Below are positions 35,602-45,915 of a stretch of DNA of 64,000 nucleotides, piece after piece. This stretch comes from Taiwanofungus camphoratus. Taxonomy: Eukaryota; Basidiomycota; Agaricomycetes; Polyporales; Taiwanofungaceae. The notes beneath the pieces were generated by a model. The model was not told the DNA's origin, searched no databases, and saw nothing but the letters and a program-made list of their open reading frames with translations. The stretch covers positions 3,038,001 to 3,102,000 of the forward strand of contig CP021222.1 of assembly GCA_003999685.1 (NCBI GenBank), given 5' to 3'. The position numbers and the translations under genes were made by a program. The stretch's first letter is position 1. Every line of letters starts with the position of its first letter.

Positions 35602-37971
35602 ATGACGACTCCACATTCATTACCGTCTACATCTCAGCGAACTGGCACCCAACTTCCATTCTCCCCTACGCCCACCAATGCTGCGCCGCGCCTCCCTGGC
35701 CTGGGCAGACAGCACAGCGGAAGTACGTCAAGCAATCAGCCTTCAACCCGGCCTGGATCTATCGTATCCTCTCGCTCACGTCCACCAAACTTGGGCCATA
35801 CTGCGGAGCCAGCGCCCCTTTCGCTACCTCCGTCTCCCACCGTTACTATTTTCCAGCCTCGCCCGATCCACACATCCACACATGCGGGCGGTATCCTGCC
35901 CCCCGCGTCTTTTTTTCATCCTTCCCGACCGAGTTATCCCCCGCCATCAACAACCCCGCCGCAACAGCGTCCCTCTAGGCCTTCCAGCACGGCTTCTATT
36001 GTATCTACTGCAGAAGCACCCACCTTTGAGGCAGTGCGCCTCGCTACCCTTTCCGAGCAGCAGACGCATGGCTCGGAAGCCTCAGAGAGCATTGGGCACT
36101 CGACGGAGGAGTTCAAGGACACGAGCCTGAACCCATCTCTTAAGTCTGCGATACTGAAACCGAGCCGCGAGCCACTGCTGCCTATTGGCCCACGCACTCC
36201 TCGCATATCAACCACTCGTCCAACTCTGAACACACAACTGCCATACAGAACGAGCGAAACGAATCTGAGCGCGGGTGGGCGTGTGCGCGACAGCTTTGAG
36301 AAACTATTCAAGCGAGGCTTTAGCTTCGAAGGAAGCCGCAAGTCCCCATCGAGCCCGACCGGCAATGGCGCAAAGGCGCCCTTCGGCGCACGCTCTGGTA
36401 ATACGTCTCCCGTCTCGGTCCCAAGGATGCTGGAGCTGAATGCCACCGCGAACCCGCACGCCCCCGCCGCGCTCTCGCGCAAGCGCAGTCTCTCACCCAC
36501 GCATGCGTCGACGCCGAGTCTCGCGCACCTTGCGTTTGTGCCTGTACCGCCGCCGGACATGCGCCCGCCGCTCGCTGCGGTGCCCATGCTGCACCCGGAG
36601 AGCAAGCGGCTGATGCGTAACTGGGAGTCGCATCCGTCGCGCAATCGGTTCCTCCTCGGGGGACGCTTCTTGACGGGGGGCGACAGCCCGTGGGCGTTTG
36701 TCGGGAGTTTGGTTGTGGTGCTGAGCATTACGGGGGTATGGTTCGGAACGACATGCGTGTGGTGGTGGCGTCATGAGAGCCCCGCTGTCGCAGTGGTGGG
36801 TGCATACATGTGCTTGCTGACGATGTCGAGCATGTTTGCAACGGTCAGTTGTTACAAGCGGTGCTAGTGCGGGTGGCAGGATGCTGATGTACTGAATTTC
36901 CACGTTTGTAATGTTTGCAGGCGTTTCGCGACCCGGGGATCTTGCCCCGGAATTTAGACCCTGACCCGCCATACCCCTCACATACCTCCTCCGAGAGTCT
37001 CCGCGCACCGCTGCCACGAGACCTCAAGGTGCGAGCAGGGATGTAAGGGCCTTGTTCTCTGTTCGACTTCTTGTACGGCATCTTCTGACGTAAGACGGAC
37101 AGCGTGCGCACGAAGTACTGTCAGACATGCAGGACATATCGCCCTCCGCGGTCGAGTCATTGCAAAATGGTGTGTGCTTCTCCGGACCTTTACGTGGCGC
37201 ACACCTGCTGATGGCACGATACGAATCTGAATGGTGCTGCGCGGCGCTCGCTACAGTGCGATAACTGCGTGGACGGGTGTGACCATCACTGCCAGTGGGT
37301 GAACAACTGCGTTGGCCGACGGAACTACACCTCGTTCTTCACGTTCTTACTCTCCGCCGTGCGTAATCTCGCCCGCCGCTGCATACGCATGCTCACTGAC
37401 GCGCAGGTCCTCACCTTGATCCTGGTAATTTGCACGACCGCGATACACCTGTGGCTCCTGACGCGGGACTGGCACCTGAGCTTCCGGCAGGCGCTAAGTA
37501 CGTCTGATGGCGCGGGGAGCGCGGTAGCGTTCAGCATGTCGATATTGCTTATTTGGCCCGTGATGGCGCTTCTCGTCTATCATTTGCGGGTGAGTGCGCG
37601 CGTGGGGCGAGCGAGGCCCGCGGTGTGATCATGGTGCTAATATTGGACGCTAGCTGCTGCTGTTGAACGTCACGACGATCGAACAGGTGCGAAAGACTGA
37701 GGCTGCGGATGGTGTTGAGATGCTCATGCCCTTGTAGATCCGCAACCAAGCACACAAGTCGCTCGTGCCGGGCGATGTGCCACCGAATCCCTTCTCGCAC
37801 GGGAGCTGGCGGCGGAACCTGGTGTACATGCTGTGCCGGCCGACAGGATCCTCGTGGTTGGACTTTTCTGCGGTGGCGACGGAGGACAAGCGGGAAGTGA
37901 ATCCGGGACTACAACAGGAGGGCTGGATAGAAGAGGCAGAAGAGGGGAGAAGAGGACATAAAGGCGAGTGA
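35602..37971 (+). CDS. Erf2-type palmitoyltransferase (DHHC domain)
   Basis: The first exon (start [15 protein letters not shown] at 35602) encodes a 330-residue Pro/Ser-rich cytosolic N-terminus, then [19 protein letters not shown] and two hydrophobic segments ([26 protein letters not shown]). The next exons give [14 protein letters not shown], then the Cys-rich domain [18 protein letters not shown] and the catalytic [19 protein letters not shown]. Two more membrane segments follow. NVTTIEQIR contains the TTxE motif, and [19 protein letters not shown] resembles the segment after it in Erf2/ZDHHC9-type enzymes. It transfers palmitate from palmitoyl-CoA to cysteines of proteins such as Ras at the ER/Golgi; the Ras link is inference by family. 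Confidence 0.93.
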
Positions 37972-38532
37972 GCTCGAGTTGAGACATAATTATCGGCTGT
38001 GCTCTGCTCGTGAGTACACACAACGGCCTTGTCTCGGTGACTGTTGCATTGTGGACTAGGTTCTGACACTCGTGGATTTTGGGCACACATATACCTGAGA
38101 TACTGGGGTGCACATGTATTTTATTGTGATGATTATTGCGGTATCTGGTCTGATGGAAACTCTTCTCCATCGATTTGTCGCTTCAAGCGTCTGTCTCGAG
38201 ATAATTTTTTAGGGAGGCTTTGGACACAACCTCATAGGCGCCGAGGACCAAAGAAGTAGGATACTTATCGCGATCAAATTGATCTTGCTAGGCGATTAGA
38301 AAAACAGCCGTGTGATGGCGGACCCAGCGAGCAAGGCAGACGCTAGGCGGGCAGGAACAGCTGGCAGGAACAGGGACGAGGATAAATAATAATATTTTTG
38401 GGTGGAAAACAGGGTTGTAATTAGGAATGGAACTATGTATGACAAAGATTAAGGGTGGATCGGACAATGGATCGGTGACGCGCTGCATGTGTATCACGGC
38501 GCGCCCCTCCGGTCCGCCGAGGGCGCTACAGC

Positions 38533-38560
38533 GGGCGGGCGGGCGGGCGGGCGGGCGGGC
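38533..38560 (+). repeat. Seven GGGC tetranucleotide repeats
   Basis: Perfect (GGGC)7, flanked on the right by a further G run (GCGGGGGCGG). Runs of three G separated by one C can form parallel G-quadruplexes. It lies 405 bp upstream of the transcription-factor start. Confidence 0.95.
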
Positions 38561-38615
38561 AGTGCGGGGGCGGCGATGTCCCCAAAATAGGAATAAGAGA
38601 TCGCCTATATATATC

Positions 38616-38684
38616 CACGTGGGTGACTATATATGGGAGATGACGTTGGCACGGACCGAATTCCTGGAAACTTGCCATCACGTG
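38616..38684. promoter_or_regulatory. Two CACGTG E-boxes, the first between TATATA runs
   Basis: CACGTG occurs at 38616-38621 and 38679-38684. The first is flanked on both sides by TATATA-rich sequence, giving an almost symmetrical AT/E-box/AT block. These are classical sites for bHLH regulators; binding here is inference. Confidence 0.45.
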
Positions 38685-38964
38685 GGAGGCGCGGAGTGTG
38701 CGGAGCTTGAAACGGAGGGCACATGAGACTCGGCATCTGCAAACACACTTGCTCTTGTCGACGTCTGTCCCCTCCGCCAGAGCGTGCAACAGCAGCAGCG
38801 ACCGACGCTCAGGTCAGGTTGCGCACAGAGCAGTAGTAGCAGGCGTAGGCGACGCAGCAGAGGTAAATGCAGTCGAACGAAACCCAGGAGAAGGCTAATC
38901 GGCGATTTGCATCGCAGCGACGGCTCCAGGAGGCAATCAGTTATAATCCGGGGACTCGCACCTA

Positions 38965-41900
38965 ATGGACGCCAACCCGAATCCTCCGTCCAAGCCGGCC
39001 ACCACCAACGACAACTCTCAGCGCATCCCGTCCAACAACAAGCCGGCCTCGGCCCACGACAAGCCCAGAAAGGCACGACACAAGCACCACGACACCGCGG
39101 CTACTCCGGAACCGCCCACGGACAATCGCAGCGGTATGTCCCACCATGATCATTCACATCAATTTCCATCGACAATTCACTTCTCTCTCTCCAGCAGCAT
39201 CCCGCATCTCCAACGTCCGTGACCAGCCCCAGCACGACCCGCTTCCCCGCTTCACCGCCCACCTCCAGCCCTACCCCGGGCCCACCGCTCCTCCCTACGT
39301 CATGAACCCGCCCTATCCCATGAACGGAAACCCCTACCCTTCTTCTCCTTCCCCTTTCCACCAACCCCCAAGTTCCGGCTCGCCAACCAACAACGGTGGT
39401 GGCGGCCCCCACGTCGGTCCTGGCATCCCCGGACATGCCGCCCCGCCGCCATATTCTTACGTCCACCATCCGACATATCATGGCTACCCATCTTATCCTC
39501 AGTATCCTGCGTCGGGGATGATGCTGTATGGCACGCCTCCCACAAGCCATCCCGATACCGTGCGCAGCCCAGTAGCCGCATCACCGGTCCCTAGCGCGCC
39601 CACCACGGGTAAGCGGAAAAGGAAGTCTGCCCATGATTCCCCGCATGGCCGAACATCTAACGAAGAGGGTGCAGATTCAGGCAGTGATATGGCTCGCACG
39701 ACAGCCCAAAACGTCAATAGCGGCATCGTCGTCGTCGACACCAAGAAACGCACCAAGACACAACGTGCCTGTGACAGCTGTCGCAGCCGGAAGATCAGGT
39801 TGGTGTTGCGTTATCCTTGCCAAGGCTTTCCAGCGCCCTGTCTCTATCCCCGTCGTTGGTTCCCCTGGTCGTATCACTTTTTTGTTTTTCCACCGAGTTC
39901 ATCTCGAGCGGGCTGACGCTCGTCATTGCTCCACAGATGCGATGTCCTCCCGGACTCTGATCCCCCGATCTGTCAGCACTGTAAACAGTACGGCTTCGAA
40001 TGTACGTTTTTCCTGCCCATCACAGAAACGCGGTTCAAGAAGAAGAAATTGGAAGAGGACGCCGCGGCGGCGGCGGCAGTGGCAGATAAAGAGAAGCAGG
40101 TGGATAGAAGCACGTCCTCGCCACAGGCAGAGTCGTCGGGAGGCGGGGATGTCAAAATCTATGGTAAGAACCAGCACGTTTCTCGTCCAGGGACACGTCT
40201 GATGGCGGCGCGGTGGTCAAGGTCCGACGAGTGCGCTGCACATGCTGCACTCCCACCCGATGCTCTCGTCGCGCGTATACGAGTCGTTCGACATGCGTTA
40301 CCACCACTCGTGGGACGTGAGCGCGAGCGGGGAGGGGATCATCCGCGTGCACGAGCCGCAGCAGGGCGAACTGCAGCTCGCCCTGCCAAAGCCCGTCGAC
40401 ATGCACATCGAGCGCGACGTCGTCGAGCGGCTCGTCAACGCGTACTTTGCCGAGATCGCACCGCTGTTGCCCGTCGTCACCCAGGCCGAGTTTGTCGCCA
40501 GCAGCCCCCCGCCGCCGGTGCTGCTGTATGCGATCTGCCTCGTCGCGGCTGCGCGGCGGGACGTGCCTCAGAGTGTGTTCGACACGATCCGCTATGCGGT
40601 GAATAGCCTGATCAAGGCGGAGGACGTGCTTTCGACGGCGTCAATCGTCAATATGCAGGCGCTTCTCATTTTGGCGATGTGCGGGGACTGCCACTCGCAA
40701 TACGTCCCCAACGCGCTATCCGCGCTGTGGCTTCGGCTTGGAAGCGCAATTCGCATGGTATGTGAATCCATTCTTCATTTATGTGCTTTGTAGCTGACTA
40801 TATGCGCTTCGTTTACAGGCGCAAGATCTCGGGCTGCACCGCGCAGAATCGGTAAAACAGAATATCGAGCTGCGGCGGCGATTATGGGGCATATGTTTGA
40901 TCAGCGACCGATGGTATTTCTCTTTCTCCCTTACGACCTTACCTGGACAGCCAGAGAGTGTGCTTCGTTTCTTGCTCATCCGTGTGGAACAGGACTAGCC
41001 TCTTGTACGGTCACCCGTACTTGATTGACGTGCGGGATTGTGACGTGCGCCTACCGTCGTCTGGCGATCCGAATGATCGGTATATGGACGAGTTCGTTCG
41101 GCTTAGCGTCATTCTGGGACGGGTTCACAAGGCGATTTATACGTAGGTATTGTCCATCCCTGCGATCTCGATATGTTAATTTCGCCCCCGCAGTCCGGCT
41201 GGCCTAACCATGACCAATGACGACGAACTGCAAGGAATTCTTCTCGATATTGAGGCATGGCGGAATAACCTGCCAGAAGACCTATGCTACCGGGGGCCTG
41301 AGACCTCACATCACGCAGGTATGCCTGCTGTGTCTGCTCCATGTGGTGCATTGCTCACGACACTGACAGGTGTACTGTTTTTATTCTACACGTGCGTCTA
41401 CATGCTCTTTTGGCGTGTATTTATGAGGATATCGTATACGTGTCCTGCGCACATCAAAGTTGCGCTGACGGTCGAGAGATGGACCGAGCTTGTGCAGCTT
41501 ACGGGCGAGGCGATTGACTGGCTGGACGCGCACGAGCAGATGTACGACATCTGGATGCTGGTCGCGTACTGTGCTGTTTCGTGTGCGCTCGTGCAGGTGC
41601 GTATTGCTATATTCCGCCCGGCAGCTTGACCTATAGTGATATCGGCGAAACATATTGATCCAGTATCACACCTGGGCTCGACGGCGAGATCCTGATGCCC
41701 AAGCAAAGCTCAAGAAGCTGCGTGATTGTGTCGGGAGATGGGAGGCTGCTCTCTCGCCTGACCACATGTCGTCACGACGAAAGGTCGGTCTGAGGACATA
41801 TTTTGGTTTATGCAGCATCCCTGCTGAGATTTGTTACAGACGGCTGAGATCATTATGTTGCTCTATGAGGCGACACAAGGCCCACCATTACCCTCTGAAA

Positions 41901-42689
41901 CGCCCGCACTAAACCCAACAGGCGGTGTCAAGGGCAAGCCACCGCTGGGCGGGTTGGAATTCCACAAGGACCCCTCAAGACCGGGCGGTGGCGTGTTCAT
42001 CGCCCACAAAAAGCCGGAGCGGCAGGCGGTGGACGGTGTGCCCGAGGGGACTATCATCAGTGGCGACGACGAACAAGGTGAGGCGCACGCGCCCGCGGTG
42101 TCTGACATTGAATCTCGCAATGACCACGCGCTGTTGTCTCTTCCTTCTGGGTCTGCTACGCCGGTCATCTCTGCGTGGTCGTCGTTGCACCTCGGATGCG
42201 CAGCTGGAGCTCAACATCACCCGCAGCAGCTTCAGCGGCGGGGCTCGTCTGTGGTCGACTTCACGCCGCCAGACGGAAGCTATGCGAACATGAACCCGGC
42301 ACTCAATAATCCTACCGCGTCCGCGCCGGGGAACGTGCAGGTTATGAATGTCCTGGACGTGCCACAGGCGTCTAATACGCTGGAGCAATTTGCACTCGTG
42401 GATAACGCCTTCCTCGAGGGCATACCGGGGGCCACTCTCGACTGGGGTGCGTTCTCCGCGGGCTGATGACGTTCTCGGGCTGATTCGCCCGTGTGAAATT
42501 CTTTGTGCAGGATCATGGGAAAATTTCTTCGCGCGGTTTGCGCCCCAAACATCCGGGTATCAGCAGCAGCGTATGGCAGGCGGCGGCGACGTGAATAGCA
42601 TGACTTCTGCTTCCTCACAAAACCAGCCTCAAGCGAGTCAACCCCAACCCCAGTATCACTACCCCGGCCCGTCGAATAGTGGCATTTAA
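38965..42689 (+). CDS. Zn2Cys6 fungal transcription factor
   Basis: Start MDANPNPPSKPATT, stop at 42687-42689, about nine exons. A Pro/Tyr-rich N-terminus leads to KKRTKTQRACDSCRSRKIR. The zinc cluster is then split by an intron (about 39796-39936) and resumes with CDVLPDSDPPICQHC and FECTFF, giving C-x2-C-x6-C-x10-C-x2-C-x6-C. A basic linker (RFKKKKLEED) and a run of alanines follow. The middle-homology (Fungal_trans) domain covers ERDVVERLVNAYFAEIAPLL through RRRLWGICLISDRW and TSLLYGHPYLIDVRDCDVRLP. The last exon (GSWENFFARFAP) is joined through an intron at about 42447. It is a nuclear DNA-binding regulator; targets are unknown. Confidence 0.92.
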
Positions 42690-45600
42690 AGGCGGAGCGC
42701 CGTTCGGGTATGTGCGCGTGCATCGTCACCGGCCCTTACTTAGGGAGCCTGTATTTGTCATATGGAGCTGACGGCGGGAAGAGCCCTACGCGCGCCTCGC
42801 TGCTCCGCCGCGTCCCCTGTTGTTGTGCGGTTACACCAGCGGACTCTGTGATATTACTGTTTAGTTATCGTAATTGCTTTCGAGCTCGCACTTCAATTTT
42901 ATTTCACGGTTCAAAAGGAAGGCAAGGTTTATCTCTAACACGTATTAGTCAGCGGTGAATGGCAACCTCCATTTGGTACCATTGGTCGCCGTCGTGTAGA
43001 TCATTGCATAGTGTGACGACTGTATTCACCTTCTAATTACATCTCAGTGAACACATCGATCAGGGCACTACCTGTAATAAGGCTCATAGTGGTATGTTGC
43101 CGCGGAGAGGTAAGTCCATTCCAGTGGAGCCTTCGTCCTACGTCTACTCATGATCGAGGTCAACACACATCGTCTGATCGCGGCTTTGAGCGATTGGCAG
43201 CAAGGCATTGACAAACAGCATGGATTATCATTTCTAGGAACCTGCATGGTGTCATGAATTCGCCGTCATGATTTGGTTCTATCCGGGATAGGCCTGCCAC
43301 AGGGATTTCAGCTTCTTGACCGGCCGGGCTGAGCGAAGGGGTAACTAATCTCCGAGATCCTGTGAACATCGGTATGATCAGAGCACCCCGGAAATGCCAA
43401 TGAGGACCTTCCTGCTGTCTTCCGCGGCGGGAGGCGCTCCGGAATATCATATGAACGCCATCGACCAGAAAGGGGCTTGAATCTTATCATGATAAGAACG
43501 TCTATGACGGAAGTAAGATGGGTGATATGCACGGAACGTGCCTATTCGGTCAATGTCAAGGCATACAACTTGCAAGGCGCTGTTCGAACAAGGCACGATC
43601 CTCGTTCAGTGCCTACCGTTGCAAGCGCAGGGTGATACCGTCATACGCTTCTGGTATACTGGACCCAACCTAAAGGCAGGAAAAGCTTCAGTTGAACTTT
43701 ATTGTCATGAACTTTATTTTCTGCTGACAGCCCGGCGTTAGTGGCGCAGAAGTACATGTAGGACTGGGGTCATAGATATGTTTCGTGTGGTACGGACGGA
43801 CATGCCTTTATGCCACAACGGAAAAAGTACACTACAGACAGCATCCGGGGCGTCGGGAGGGAAACGGTGAGCGACTTCTACTTAGAGGACAATAGACACA
43901 ACGCACTCGGTCTTGACGCAGAGAGAAATCTCTAGTGCAACAGCTAACGCATAGTTCCATGGAGCAATCATGACAATAGATATCTTCATAATGCACGGTG
44001 ACAATGCAGGGAGACATTGGCGGCCGTATTGCGCTTGATGGGGCGCACCGGCGTCCCGCCCTTCCCGTTCTGTGGTCTAAATGCCCCGATGATTAATTCT
44101 TCAACGAAGGGCTGGATGACGTTCAGTGGGAACAGATGTGGCGAACGGGAAGCTTTGTGACCACACGCACCGGGCGTTCCATTCCGACGTCCTTCAATTT
44201 CAGCGGTGTCTGTCTGAGCGTCTCAAACTTTCGGTTCAAGTCTGCAACTGGATGCCTAGGAGAGTCATTCTTGGAAGGAAGGCGTAAAATCCGCACGTGT
44301 CTAGGGATTTCGGGGTAATTACCTACCTGTCAACCTTGTATTACCAGCAGAGTATTTACGAATTTGCAATTATCATGATGCATGGTACGTGCTCTCTCAT
44401 CCCCACGTTCCCATACTGTGGATATAAGCTCAAGACCTCATTTTTGATAATACACATTCTGTGCAGACTACGTTACCTGCATCGTCTTCTAGGCAATCAT
44501 CCCGGCTCTTGTGTAAGCTCGCCTTGAACGTTTGACTTGTACATGAAACGGTGCATCGGGGCCTCCGTCGTGGCAATCTCAACTGGTAAAAAGCAGTCAA
44601 CACACCAACTCCCATTGAGTGGTCTCCAGCCTTCTCACCGTCCTGAGATAAAATCGAAGATCAAATTATTGGGGGCATGGTGACGGTCGGAACACAGGGC
44701 TCTTTCGGATGAATAGTCGCCTGCATGTTTCCCGCTGCAACCCACGAGTATACTACCACCGGGCATGAGAAATGCAGCGACTCCTCTCCCGTCTTGCGCG
44801 ACGGTAGTGGGCGCGCCTTAGACCCCATGTCGAATACGCTGCGAAACTAAGCAGCTACAGAAGCAACATACTCACATGTGAGCAGACAGTTGTTTACTGA
44901 AATGAAACTGGATATGAAAACTGGAGTGTGTACCGCCCGCAATTAGTGCGATGACTTGCCCCTTCAGGGACTGATGCATCTTGATGGAAGTCGCTGTCCA
45001 TTTCATATATGTGGATATCGCCTGACCCTAACCGCTGCCCAGCGTCAGATGGAGAATTTTCCCATGACGTGCTTTGCCCACGCAGCTCATGTTGGCTTGT
45101 GACTGCGACAGGTTTCAATTGGACAGTTTCATGGAGCTTGTGGTCACTGGCATCAAGGCATGGGTACTGAGTTGTCAGGCGTACGCGGCGAGCATCAAAC
45201 GCATTGATGCAGAGATGTAAAGCTCGAAAAGCATACGAATGACACCTGCTGAAAGAGAGTCTGGTTGTAATTCTCACAGAACCGGGCTCGACTGTCGACA
45301 GAGTCGACGACGATACACCTTTCCCCGCTCTCGGCCCGCATCTACTTACCAGCTGCGAGGATCTCTTGGACGTTCCGGAGAAGGGATCTCGATGGGGATT
45401 CCTTGCGTGTAAATGTTGATCAATGTCCTTTCTGGGAGGGTCTAAACCTATTTGAGTTACGAAGAAGCGTACAATCTAGACTAGTCTTTATGGACGAGTT
45501 GCTTGTATTGTACTCGCGCGGCTAGGGAATTTGGTCTCGTAGCATCGATATCTGGCTGCCAGCAGAGACTGAAGAGAAGCGGAAAGAAACAGAGAGTAGC

Positions 45601-45915
45601 TGGACGTACACAGTGTTCCAGGCTTGTCTGTGAGAGTGGTGGGTGTCGGTGAGAGAGGAGGGACCGCGAGCAAACCGCGAATCAACAGGATTCAAAAGCC
45701 GCAGAAGCGATGGCGACTCGGATAAAGGCTGGGCAATTATCATGCAACGGTTGGCGCTTAGTGACGGGCCATATGTCCTCTGCTCCTCCGCAGATATGTT
45801 TTTCTCTCTGAGTCCCTCTCTACCTTAGTAGACTTTTCTCCTTAATCTCCCCGCCCTCGCGCTGGCCGTACATACTATTCCCCATCGCTAACCCTCCCAC
45901 AAAAGCACATTCCTT
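42690..45915. other. Gene-poor stretch
   Basis: 3.2 kb with no confidently recognised gene. Apart from the doubtful minus-strand gene at about 44.6-45.4 kb I found no tRNA, transposase, inverted termini or other repeat. The last few hundred bases carry the promoter of the LIM gene, with pyrimidine-rich tracts near 45830-45900. Confidence 0.45.
44640..45441 (-). CDS. Doubtful spliced gene, fragment
   Basis: Two minus-strand stretches splice cleanly. One starting near 45441 (TLPERTLINIYTQGIPIEIP) ends at a GTAAGT donor near 45350. It joins in frame to RALHLCINAFDARRVRLTTQ...GSGDIHIYEMDSDF (about 45265-44930). A further frame near 44830-44650 reads GRGVAAFLMPGGSILVGCSG. I do not recognise the protein. 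The pattern could be the 3' half of one of the many F-box-linked Agaricomycete proteins or a decaying copy; no start was found. Confidence 0.3.

Larger units (their letters stand above)
37972..38964. promoter_or_regulatory. Upstream region of the Zn2Cys6 factor gene
   Basis: 993 bp with no gene. It contains a GGGC tandem repeat, an AT/E-box cluster and a second E-box, and ends in a CAG-rich 5' leader. This looks like a promoter with strong local base-composition shifts. Confidence 0.5.

Noticed and set aside
35934-36728. 264-codon minus-strand frame
   Set aside because: It mirrors the GC-rich first exon of the DHHC gene, has no domain, and the plus strand is clearly coding.
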